A DNA stretch of 64,000 nucleotides from Sphingomonadaceae bacterium (GTDB taxonomy: Bacteria; Pseudomonadota; Alphaproteobacteria; Sphingomonadales; Sphingomonadaceae), in assembly GCA_027533105.1 (NCBI GenBank), contig JAPZTW010000004.1:313013-377012 (forward strand), written 5' to 3'. Positions within the stretch are counted from its first letter, which is position 1, and every line of letters begins with the position of its first letter. Below the pieces are notes generated by a model. The model was not told where the DNA came from. It did not search any database and saw only the letters and a list, made by a program, of their open reading frames with translations. Made by a program: the position numbers and the translations under genes. Of this stretch, positions 49,477 to 57,122 are shown in pieces.

Positions 49477-50568
49477 ATGACCGCCCACAACCCGCCCGAA
49501 ATCGCCTGGTTCTCGGCCCTGTGCGATGACGATTACGAGTTCCTGGGCGTTCCCGATCCCTACCTGAAATCCAGCTGGGAGCATTGCCGCAATATCGTGC
49601 TGCGCGCCGAAGAGGGAGGGTTTGACAATATCCTGCTGCCTTCGGGCTATGAGCTGGGCCTCGATACCACCGCCTTCGCCGCGGCGGTTGCCACCCAGGT
49701 CAAGCGGATCAAGCTGCTCTGGGCCACCCGCATGGGCGAGGACTGGCCGCCGCAGCTCGCCCGCCGCATCGCCACGCTGGACCGGATCCTTGGCCCCAAT
49801 GCCACAGGGACGGGTGGTCGTCTCAACGTCAACATCATCTCCTCGCCGATGCCCGGCGAGACTCTGGAAAGTGGCCCGCGCTATCGTCGCGGCACCGAGA
49901 TCATGAAGATCGTCCGTACGCTGCTGAACGGCGAACACCTCGATTTCCAAGGCGAGTTCTACAACCTCAAGCTCGATCCGGCGCGGATCACCACGCTGTC
50001 GGGCAAGTGCCCGAACTTCTATTTCGGCGGGCTGAGCCACGAGGCGCGCGATTGCGCCGCGGAAGCGGCCGATGTCTATCTGATGTGGCCCGACAAGATG
50101 GAGAACGTGCGCGAGGTCGTGGCTGACATGAAGGCGCGCGCCGCCGCTTATGGCCGCACGCTCAAGTTCGGTTACCGCGCTCACGTGATCGTCCGCGAGA
50201 CCGAGGACGAGGCGCGGCTCTATGCGGACCGGCTGCTGTCCAAGCTGGACGACGAGATGGGCCGCGCGATCCGCGAAAAGAGCCTTGATGCCCAGAACTA
50301 TGGCGTCCAGCGCCAGCAGGAACTGCGCAGCGCCGCAGATGGCGATGGCTTCGTCGAAGAGAACCTGTGGACCGGCATCGGCCGTGCCCGTTCAGGCTGC
50401 GGCGCGGCGATCGTCGGCAACCCGGATCAGGTGATCGCCAAGCTGCGCGCCTATCAGGAAGCGGGCATGGAGGCCTTCATCCTGTCCGGCTATCCGCACG
50501 TCAACGAATGCGACATGTTCGCCCGTTACGTGCTGCCGCAGATCCAGCACGCGCCGATCGCGGGCTAG
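49477..50568 (+). CDS. smoC: SsuD-type FMNH2-dependent sulfonate monooxygenase, probable sulfoquinovose monooxygenase
   Basis: A 363-residue bacterial-luciferase-fold enzyme. The Arg and His of SsuD (R226, H228) align with GYRAHVIVRETEDEA; the Arg of the phosphate loop (R297) with GIGRARSGCGAAIVG; and Tyr331 with SGYPH. In Agrobacterium, SmoC uses FMNH2 and oxygen to split the C-S bond of sulfoquinovose, giving 6-oxo-glucose and sulfite. The neighbouring sulfoquinovosidase and reductase make this the most likely function; plain alkanesulfonates are the alternative. FMNH2 must be supplied by a flavin reductase, and none is encoded in the cluster. The ATG at 49477 follows AGAGG. Confidence 0.88.
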   Translation: MTAHNPPEIAWFSALCDDDYEFLGVPDPYLKSSWEHCRNIVLRAEEGGFDNILLPSGYELGLDTTAFAAAVATQVKRIKLLWATRMGEDWPPQLARRIATLDRILGPNATGTGGRLNVNIISSPMPGETLESGPRYRRGTEIMKIVRTLLNGEHLDFQGEFYNLKLDPARITTLSGKCPNFYFGGLSHEARDCAAEAADVYLMWPDKMENVREVVADMKARAAAYGRTLKFGYRAHVIVRETEDEARLYADRLLSKLDDEMGRAIREKSLDAQNYGVQRQQELRSAADGDGFVEENLWTGIGRARSGCGAAIVGNPDQVIAKLRAYQEAGMEAFILSGYPHVNECDMFARYVLPQIQHAPIAG

Positions 50569-50577
50569 GGCAGGGGC

Positions 50578-50603
50578 GATCCGGGGCCTCTCAGCCCCGG
50601 ATC
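50578..50603. terminator. Hairpin between convergent monooxygenase and chemoreceptor genes
   Basis: GATCCGGGGC (50578-50587) and GCCCCGGATC (50594-50603) form a perfect 10-base stem with loop CTCTCA. It starts 10 bases after the monooxygenase stop and includes the chemoreceptor stop codon. No T run, so termination is uncertain. Confidence 0.4.
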
Positions 50604-51994
50604 TGGTAAGCGACTTCGAAATCGCCCCAGCGGCGGCCCTGGACGATCACCGGGGTATAGACGTTGCGGACCACCAGGTAATCGGTGCCGTCGCCTTCCT
50701 GGCGATAGACTGACATGAAGAACGGCGCATCGCTGGCCTTGGCCAGGTGGTCGGCTCCGCCCAGCATGATCCGCCCGTTGCGGCAGTACTTGGTGTCGTG
50801 GGCCAGATCGCCGATCGGCTTGCGCGAATGTTCGGTCACGTGGGTCGGCAGGAAGCCGTTCATGTCGGCCGCGCTGCACATGATCACGTTGGGATGGCTG
50901 GTGCGCAGCCGGTCAAACAGGGGGCGCCAGTTGGCATCGGCCCAGTCGCTGAACTGCGTGCGATAGAGTTCCGGGTTGGTGCCCGGAACGAGCCGGTAAT
51001 TGGTGTCGAACATCTGGTCGAGCCGCAGCTCGCCGCGTTCGATCGCATCCTCAACCAGCGCGACCAGCTCGTTGCGGGCCTGGGCGGCCAGCTCGACGAT
51101 CTCGGTGTCGCGCGGTGAGACCCCGGCGCTGATCACGGCATTGAACAGCTTGTTCGAGGTCGATTCCATGTCGAGCACGTTGCCGCGGGTGGCATCCAGC
51201 AGCACCGCGTTCTGCCGCACCGAGCCGATCACCGTATCGAGCGCCCCGCGCACGGCCACACCCTTGGCGTGAACCTCGGCGCTGGCCTGGGCCACCTTGG
51301 CCCCGGTCTCATCAAGTTGCGAGACCAGCCGCGTGGTTTCCGCCAGCACGTCGGTAACGGTTTCCAGCCGCTCCTCGGCCTGGCTCGACTGTTCGACGCC
51401 GGACTGGATTTCGGTCACGAGACCGGCTGCCTCGCCAGCCAGCTTGCCCACGGCCTGGCGGATTTCCTCGGCCGCAGCGCTGGAGTTCTGGGCCAGTTTC
51501 TTCACTTCCGAGGCAACCACGGCAAAGGTCTTGCCGGCCTCGCCCGCGCGGGCGGCCTCGATCGTGGCATTGAGCGCCAGCATGTTGGTGGTGCGGGCGA
51601 TCTGTTCGATCCCCTTGGACACCTGCTGGACCTGTTCCATTACCGTGGCGAAGTTGGTCACGTGCAGGCCAAGGCGCGAAATCAGGCCGATGATCGCGCG
51701 AAATTCGACCACCGCGTCGTGAACCCGCTCGGTCCCCTTGTCGAGCCGGTCATAGGCCTGGGCGGAGAGCAATCGGGCCTCGTCGGCGGATTCTGCAATC
51801 TGGCGCTGGTCCAGTTCGAGCGCGCTGGCGATCTCGTCCAGCTCGGCCAGATCGCCGATCTGGCGCTGCATCGCTTCGGTCGCGCGTTCGATCTGGCCGG
51901 CCGCCTCGGTGCAGCCCACCGCCAGGTCGCCGCAGTGCGTTGCAGCCGACTGGTCGAGCATCGGCACCCCGGCGGGAATCTTCTCTAGATACAT
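50591..51994 (-). CDS. Soluble methyl-accepting chemotaxis protein with C-terminal sensor
   Basis: A 467-residue chemoreceptor without membrane segment. The signalling hairpin tip is visible in [37 protein letters not shown] (around residue 135-170) and is flanked by coiled-coil. The last ~180 residues ([60 protein letters not shown]) form a globular sensor-like region, so the order is signalling domain first, sensor last, the reverse of classical receptors. It would detect an internal signal. It is divergent from cheA with a 151-base gap. Confidence 0.9.
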   Translation of the reverse strand: MYLEKIPAGVPMLDQSAATHCGDLAVGCTEAAGQIERATEAMQRQIGDLAELDEIASALELDQRQIAESADEARLLSAQAYDRLDKGTERVHDAVVEFRAIIGLISRLGLHVTNFATVMEQVQQVSKGIEQIARTTNMLALNATIEAARAGEAGKTFAVVASEVKKLAQNSSAAAEEIRQAVGKLAGEAAGLVTEIQSGVEQSSQAEERLETVTDVLAETTRLVSQLDETGAKVAQASAEVHAKGVAVRGALDTVIGSVRQNAVLLDATRGNVLDMESTSNKLFNAVISAGVSPRDTEIVELAAQARNELVALVEDAIERGELRLDQMFDTNYRLVPGTNPELYRTQFSDWADANWRPLFDRLRTSHPNVIMCSAADMNGFLPTHVTEHSRKPIGDLAHDTKYCRNGRIMLGGADHLAKASDAPFFMSVYRQEGDGTDYLVVRNVYTPVIVQGRRWGDFEVAYQIRG

Positions 51995-52036
51995 GCAATT
52001 GCCCCAGACTTGGTCTGGCGATTTGGCTAGCGGGCA

Positions 52037-52055
52037 ATGGTTAATAGCTGGTCAA
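52037..52055 (-). promoter_or_regulatory. CtrA-like site (TTGA-N7-TTAACCAT, minus strand)
   Basis: On the minus strand the sequence reads TTGACCAGCTATTAACCAT: one mismatch to TTAA-N7-TTAA, with the extended half-site TTAACCAT. It lies 43 bases upstream of the soluble chemoreceptor start. Confidence 0.45.
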
Positions 52056-52092
52056 GGGCGTACCGCGAAACGATGGCATTGCGACCCGGCCC

Positions 52093-52108
52093 ATAACCCC
52101 CGATTAAC
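52093..52108 (+). promoter_or_regulatory. CtrA-like site upstream of cheA
   Basis: ATAACCCCCGATTAAC fits TTAA-N7-TTAAC with one mismatch in the first half-site. It ends 37 bases before the cheA ATG. Confidence 0.45.
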
Positions 52109-52145
52109 GATATTCGTCCATAGCCAGCAGTGGAGACTGCCACCG

Positions 52146-54230
52146 ATGGACGACCTGATCACCGAATTCATCGCTGAATCGCGCGAGATGCTGCAAGCGC
52201 TCGAACGCGGACTCGTGGCCTGGGAGCGTGAGCCCGAGGATCGCGCCCTGCTCGACGAGATTTTCCGCTTCGTCCACACGGTGAAGGGCAACTGCGGGTT
52301 CTTCGATTTGCCCCGGCTGGAAGCCCTGGCCCATGCCGCCGAGGATGCGCTGGGCGAAGCGCGGGCCGGACAGCGGGCGATCGACCGCCCGCTGGTCGAT
52401 GCCGTGCTCGCCGTGATCGACCGCATCGGCGCAATGATCGAAACGCTGGCCGAAGGCGGGCAGCTGGGCGAAGGGGACGACAGCGCGCTGATCGCCGCCT
52501 TTGCCGCCGCCCCGGTTGCGGCCGAGCCGGCAGCCGAACCACAGGCTGCTCCGGTGGTCGAAGCGGCGCCGACCAAGGCGGCAAGGGCGCGCGATCCGTT
52601 TCGTTCGGTCCGCCTGCCGACCAGCCTGGTCGACCGGGTGATGAGCGGTGTTTCCGACATGATCCTGGTCCGCAACGAACTGGAGCGGCAGCTGCGGCAA
52701 AGCGATGGCGATCCGGCCCTGCTGGCCAATTTCGGGCGTCTTTCCTCGCTACTGTCGGAATTGCAGGCAGCGATGGCGCGGGTGCGGATGCAGCCGATTG
52801 CCACCCTGCTCGACAGCTACCAGCGCATGATCCGCGATCTGGCCGTCGAACTGGGCAAGGATGTCGAGCTGGAGATCGAGAGCGGGCAGGTGGAACTGGA
52901 CCGCGAGATGATCGAACTGCTGCGCGATCCGTTGCTGCATATCATCCGCAACGCGATCGATCATGGTATCGAGGCACCGGCCGAACGCCGCGCGGCGGGC
53001 AAGCGCCCGGCCGGACGGCTGATGCTGTCGGCCCGCCAGACCGGCAACGAGATCCGCATCGCGATCCTTGACGACGGCCGCGGGATCGATGGCGACAAGG
53101 TGGTGGCGCGCGCGATCGAACGCGGCGTCATTTCGGCCGAGGACGCGGCCCGGCTCGATCCGGCGGCTCGGCTGATGCTGGTCTGCGAACCGGGGCTGTC
53201 GACCGCAGCCGAAGTCACCGCGATTTCCGGGCGGGGCGTGGGCATGGATGTCGTGCGCGCCAGCATCGAGCGGATCGGCGGCAAGCTGCGGATCCTTAGC
53301 ACGCCTGGCGAAGGGTGCCGGATCATGCTCGACGTTCCGCTGACGCTGTCGATCGTTCCTTCGATCACGGTTGAGGTGGGGGGTCAGGTCTTTGCCGTGC
53401 CGCGCTCGTTCGTGCGCGAAATCGTCCGCAATGGCCGCGATGTGGAGGTCGACCGGATCGGCGGGATGCGCCACGTGCGGGTGCGCGGCGAGCTCTATCC
53501 CTGCCTCGGCCTGGCCGACTTGTTCGGCATTGCCGGCGAAACCGATCCCGACCGGCAGACGCTGGTGATGCTCAAGATGATCGACGGGTCGGTATTCGCG
53601 CTCTGCGTCGACGGGATTGCCGACCATTGCGACCTGGTGATCCGGCCAGTCGCGCCGCAGGTGATCGCCACCGGGCTCTATGTCGGGGTGGCCCAGCTCA
53701 ACGATGGCCAGCCGGCGCTGATGCTGGATCTGCACGGTGTTTCGCAACTGGGCGGCCTCAATACCGATCGCCAGGCCCGGACTGCCGTCCAGTCCGAGGC
53801 CCAGGCCAGCGAGGAGGCCCGCGACCTGGCGGCGATGATCCTGTTTGCCGGGCTGGACGGGATCGCCCGCGCGGTGCCGATGGCGACGGTAGAGCGGCTG
53901 ATCGACGTTCCGCTGGATGATATCGCCCATGGCGGCGGCTTCCCGCACATTGTCTTCGAAGAGGCAATCGTGCCGCTGCACGGCCTGGTCGGCGACCCAG
54001 CGGGCGAGAGCATCGACGTGCTGGTCCTGTCACAGGCCGGAGCGCGCATCGCTTACGCCACCGCCGGGGCGATCGATACGGCCGACATCGACCTGGCGAC
54101 CGTGACCGGCGGGGCAGGGCGCCGTCTGGTGCTGCACGAGGGTCGGTCGCTCGAACTGCTCGATCTTGCCACGCTGGCGCAGGCGCGCGGCCTGGTTGCG
54201 GCGGATGACGGCTGGCGGAGGAACGGATGA
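52146..54230 (+). CDS. cheA: Chemotaxis histidine kinase CheA with two CheW-like domains
   Basis: A 694-residue kinase that phosphorylates CheY and CheB. The HPt domain has the phospho-accepting His44 in FRFVHTVKGNCGFF; then a short Ala/Pro linker (no recognisable P2 CheY-binding domain), dimerisation helices, a HATPase domain (HIIRNAIDHGIE, DDGRGIDG, GRGVGMDVV) and a CheW-like domain (LTLSIVPSITVEVGGQVFAVPR). A further ~130 residues (AAMILFAGLDGIARAVPM...IVPLHGL) look like a second CheW-like domain. ATG 52146 (MDDLITEFIAESREML) is the family start. It overlaps cheW by 4 bases. Confidence 0.95.
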   Translation: MDDLITEFIAESREMLQALERGLVAWEREPEDRALLDEIFRFVHTVKGNCGFFDLPRLEALAHAAEDALGEARAGQRAIDRPLVDAVLAVIDRIGAMIETLAEGGQLGEGDDSALIAAFAAAPVAAEPAAEPQAAPVVEAAPTKAARARDPFRSVRLPTSLVDRVMSGVSDMILVRNELERQLRQSDGDPALLANFGRLSSLLSELQAAMARVRMQPIATLLDSYQRMIRDLAVELGKDVELEIESGQVELDREMIELLRDPLLHIIRNAIDHGIEAPAERRAAGKRPAGRLMLSARQTGNEIRIAILDDGRGIDGDKVVARAIERGVISAEDAARLDPAARLMLVCEPGLSTAAEVTAISGRGVGMDVVRASIERIGGKLRILSTPGEGCRIMLDVPLTLSIVPSITVEVGGQVFAVPRSFVREIVRNGRDVEVDRIGGMRHVRVRGELYPCLGLADLFGIAGETDPDRQTLVMLKMIDGSVFALCVDGIADHCDLVIRPVAPQVIATGLYVGVAQLNDGQPALMLDLHGVSQLGGLNTDRQARTAVQSEAQASEEARDLAAMILFAGLDGIARAVPMATVERLIDVPLDDIAHGGGFPHIVFEEAIVPLHGLVGDPAGESIDVLVLSQAGARIAYATAGAIDTADIDLATVTGGAGRRLVLHEGRSLELLDLATLAQARGLVAADDGWRRNG

Positions 54231-54661
54231 ACAACGATCTGCTGATCGCCCGCGTTGCCGGGGAACGAATCGCCATGGCGGCGGTCGAGGTCCAGTCGGT
54301 GATCGAACTGGGCGCAATCGTGCCGGTGCCGCGCGCACCGGGGATCATCGCGGGCCTTGCGACCCAGCGCAGCCGCACACTGACCGTGATCGATGTCGCG
54401 CTGGCGCTTGACCTGCCGGCCCGGCCGCATCCCGCGCGCTTTGCCGTGGTCGTGGAGATCGAAGGGGTGGGCTATGCTCTTGCGGTTGATGCGGTCGAGC
54501 ACGTGCTGCCAGGCGAGGGCGAGGTCCAGCCCGTCAAGATGAAGCTTTCCCCCGGCTGGGCGCACAGCGCGGTCGGAATGATAGATACAGCCGTCGGCAC
54601 CGTCATGCTGGTCGATCTGACCAGGCTCGTCGGGATCGAACCCCAGCAGAAGGCAGCCTGA
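54227..54661 (+). CDS. cheW: Chemotaxis coupling protein CheW
   Basis: A 144-residue single CheW domain that links receptors to CheA: LLIARVAGERIAMAAVEVQSVIELGAIVPVP, the loop PGIIAGLATQRSRTLTVIDVALAL, and the C-terminal VGTVMLVDLTRLVGI. It overlaps cheA by 4 bases and is 3 bases before the cheY gene. It is one of three CheW-like modules in the cluster, with the two in CheA. Confidence 0.94.
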   Translation: MNNDLLIARVAGERIAMAAVEVQSVIELGAIVPVPRAPGIIAGLATQRSRTLTVIDVALALDLPARPHPARFAVVVEIEGVGYALAVDAVEHVLPGEGEVQPVKMKLSPGWAHSAVGMIDTAVGTVMLVDLTRLVGIEPQQKAA

Positions 54662-54664
54662 CCG

Positions 54665-55087
54665 ATGAACGCAATGACCGGAGCGATCGAGGGAGCCTCG
54701 CCTGGCTCGGCGGCAGGCAGCCTGACCTGCCTGATCGTCGAGGATTCGCGGGTAATCCGGCGCATCTCGCGCCATATCGTCGAAAGCCTCGGCATGATCG
54801 CGCTGGAGGCGGAAGACGGCCAGCAGGCCCTGACCGCCTGCGATGCGGCCATGCCCGACCTGATCCTGCTCGACTGGAACATGCCGGTGATGGATGGCCT
54901 TGCCTTTCTGCGCGCGCTGCGGGCCCGCCCCGATGGCGCCACGCCAAAGGTGGTGTTCTGCACCACGGAATACGACGCCGACCACATCCGCGAGGCAATC
55001 GCCGCCGGGGCCGACGAATACGTCATGAAGCCATTCGATCACGAAACCCTGCTGCTCAAGCTGCAACTGATCGGGATCCTGGCGTGA
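54665..55087 (+). CDS. cheY: CheY-type single-domain response regulator
   Basis: A 140-residue receiver with a ~19-residue Gly/Ser/Ala-rich N-terminal extension. All active-site residues are present: acidic pair in IVEDSR, phosphoacceptor Asp in ILLDWNMPVMDG, Thr in VFCTTEYD, Lys in YVMKPF. It should carry the CheA phosphate to the flagellar motor or act as a phosphate sink; the DWNMP signature is that of CheY. Its stop overlaps the GTG start of cheB. Confidence 0.93.
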   Translation: MNAMTGAIEGASPGSAAGSLTCLIVEDSRVIRRISRHIVESLGMIALEAEDGQQALTACDAAMPDLILLDWNMPVMDGLAFLRALRARPDGATPKVVFCTTEYDADHIREAIAAGADEYVMKPFDHETLLLKLQLIGILA

Positions 55088-56178
55088 CCTTTCAGCCGGC
55101 CCGCTTCGATCCAGGGGGGAGTGGCGCTGCCAGTTCCCTAGCCGGATCGATCCGTGTCTTTATTGTCGACGATTCAGCGCTGGTCCGCTCGGCCTTCTCC
55201 CGCCTGGTTGAAAGCGAGCCGGGACTGGAGCTGGCCGGAACCGCTACGACTGCCGAAGATGCCCTGGCGCAGCTTGGTACACTGCATGTCCACGTGATCC
55301 TTCTGGACCTTGAAATGCCAGGCATGGGCGGGATGCGGGCCCTGCCGGAGATCATCCGGCGCTCCGGTTCGGCACGGGTGATGGTGGTGTCGACGCTGAC
55401 TGCGGAAGGCGCCGAACATACCGTTCAGGCCATGGCGCTGGGCGCGGCCGATGCGCTGCGCAAGCCGGGTCTGGGCGGGTTCGACCAGGGCTATCGCGAG
55501 CGGTTGATCGAGCGAATCAAGGGTTTGGGCCGCCGTCCGCTGCGCCGCGCCGGAACCGCTCCGGCTCTGGCTGCGCCGCCCCGCCGGGCGTTGACCGCAG
55601 CCCGGCCGGAAGTGCTGGCGATCGGTGCCTCGACCGGCGGCATTCATGCGACCGGCCAGCTGCTGGGTGCGCTGCCACCGGTGGTGGACATGCCGATCAT
55701 CATTACCCAGCACCTGCCCGCCGAATTCACCCGGCCCTATGCCAACCAGCTGCGCGAGTTTTCGGGCCGCGAGGTAGCCATTGCGGAGGACGGGATGGAA
55801 TTGCTGCCCGAGCGGATTCACCTTGCTCCCGGCGATGCCCATGTCACCGTCAAGCGGATCGACCAGCGGATCGTGATCCGGCTCGATCGCACCCCATCCG
55901 AAACCGGCTGCATGCCGGCGGTCGATCCGATGCTGGCCTCGCTGGCGCAGGTCTATGGCCCCAATGTGCTGGGCGTAGTGCTGACCGGCATGGGCCGCGA
56001 TGGCACCGAAGGGGCTCGGGCGGTCGTCGCGGCAGGTGGCAACGTGCTGGTCCAGAACGAGGTCAGTTCGGCTGTCTGGGGCATGCCCGGTTCGATCGCA
56101 CGCGCCGGCCTTGCCGCGGCAGTGCTTCACCCGCGCGACATTGCGGCGCGTGTGGCGGCCTGCGCGCGGCTGGTCTGA
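55084..56178 (+). CDS. cheB: Chemotaxis protein-glutamate methylesterase CheB
   Basis: A 364-residue adaptation enzyme: receiver domain (IVDDSALVRSAFSRLVE, phosphoacceptor D75 in VILLDLEMPGMGG), linker, then the CheB methylesterase domain with the Ser in GASTGGIHA, His in TQHLPAEFT and Asp in TGMGRDGTEGARAV. It removes methyl groups from receptors and deamidates Gln. GTG start with the overlap GTGA against the cheY stop. The receiver is preceded by a ~20-residue extension. Confidence 0.95.
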   Translation: MTFQPARFDPGGSGAASSLAGSIRVFIVDDSALVRSAFSRLVESEPGLELAGTATTAEDALAQLGTLHVHVILLDLEMPGMGGMRALPEIIRRSGSARVMVVSTLTAEGAEHTVQAMALGAADALRKPGLGGFDQGYRERLIERIKGLGRRPLRRAGTAPALAAPPRRALTAARPEVLAIGASTGGIHATGQLLGALPPVVDMPIIITQHLPAEFTRPYANQLREFSGREVAIAEDGMELLPERIHLAPGDAHVTVKRIDQRIVIRLDRTPSETGCMPAVDPMLASLAQVYGPNVLGVVLTGMGRDGTEGARAVVAAGGNVLVQNEVSSAVWGMPGSIARAGLAAAVLHPRDIAARVAACARLV

Positions 56179-56183
56179 GCACG

Positions 56184-57026
56184 ATGGAGCGAGTTCTTCA
56201 GCAGCACGCCATCGGCCTGATTGCTGGCCTCCTGCGTGAGCGCACCGGCCAGGTGATCAGCGAAGATCGGCGCTGGCGGATCGATCGCGCGATCGAGGCG
56301 GTACTGCGCAAGCGCGGGATCGCCCGTAACGGCGATATCCTGACCCTGCTGACCCAGCCTGATGCCGCAGCGGTCGAGGACGAACTGGTTGAGGCTCTGC
56401 TCAACAACGAAACCTATTTCTTCCGCGATCGGCAGGTATTCACCCAGCTGGCGACAACCGTGCTGCCGGCGCTGTGCCGCGCCCGAACGGAATCGCGCCA
56501 CTTGCGGATCTGGTCGGCCGGCTGTTCGACCGGGCAGGAGGCGCTGTCGCTGGCGATCATGCTGATCGAACAGGGAATCACCGCCAGCAATGGCTGGACT
56601 GTAGAACTGGTCGCAACCGACGTTTCGTCTGGCGCGATCGATATCGCACGCCGCGGACTCTATTCCCGGTTCGAGATCCAGCGCGGGCTGAGTGTGGGAC
56701 AGATGCTGCGCCACTTCAACGAGCAGGACGATGGCTGGCAGGCTTCGCGCCAGCTGCTCAGCATGATCCGCTATGAAGTGGGCAATCTGCTGGAACGCCC
56801 CATGCCCGGCCCGCCGTTCGATCTGATCCTGTGCCGCAACCTGCTGCTCTACTTTGACGATACGGCCAAACGCGCCGCCTGTGCGCGGCTGCATGCGGCA
56901 CTGGCACCCCATGGCCGTCTGCTGCTGGGCGGGGGCGAGGGCACTCTGGACCGGGCCACCGGCTTCGTCGCCGCCGCCGCCGATTGTGCGCTTTATCGCC
57001 AGGCTGGTCAGGCACTTGCGGCCTGA
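56184..57026 (+). CDS. cheR: Chemotaxis protein methyltransferase CheR
   Basis: A 280-residue S-adenosylmethionine-dependent methyltransferase that methylates glutamates of chemoreceptors. N-terminal helical domain (IGLIAGLLRERTGQVI, NNETYFFRD), then the SAM site (RIWSAGCSTGQEALSLAIML) and DLILCRNLLLYFD, all conserved in CheR. It lies 5 bases after cheB and closes the core che operon. The following 96 bases contain a CtrA-like site and start a new gene. Confidence 0.95.
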   Translation: MERVLQQHAIGLIAGLLRERTGQVISEDRRWRIDRAIEAVLRKRGIARNGDILTLLTQPDAAAVEDELVEALLNNETYFFRDRQVFTQLATTVLPALCRARTESRHLRIWSAGCSTGQEALSLAIMLIEQGITASNGWTVELVATDVSSGAIDIARRGLYSRFEIQRGLSVGQMLRHFNEQDDGWQASRQLLSMIRYEVGNLLERPMPGPPFDLILCRNLLLYFDDTAKRAACARLHAALAPHGRLLLGGGEGTLDRATGFVAAAADCALYRQAGQALAA

Positions 57027-57064
57027 ATTGGCCGTTCCCGCCAGTGCTCACAGTCCGTGTGCGA

Positions 57065-57080
57065 TTAGCACCATCTTAAC
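57065..57080 (+). promoter_or_regulatory. CtrA-like site upstream of the GGDEF-EAL gene
   Basis: TTAGCACCATCTTAAC matches TTAA-N7-TTAAC with one mismatch. It ends 42 bases before the GTG start at 57123, so a separate promoter between cheR and the c-di-GMP gene is likely. Confidence 0.5.
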
Positions 57081-57122
57081 CTTGCGCGGGCTAACCCCCC
57101 GGAAAGATAACGGGGGATTAAA

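Noticed and set aside
45391..50568. Sulfoglycolytic (sulfo-EMP, sulfo-ED or transaldolase) pathway
   Set aside because: No sulfoquinovose isomerase, kinase, aldolase, dehydrogenase/dehydratase or transaldolase gene is present; the enzymes match oxidative desulfurization instead.
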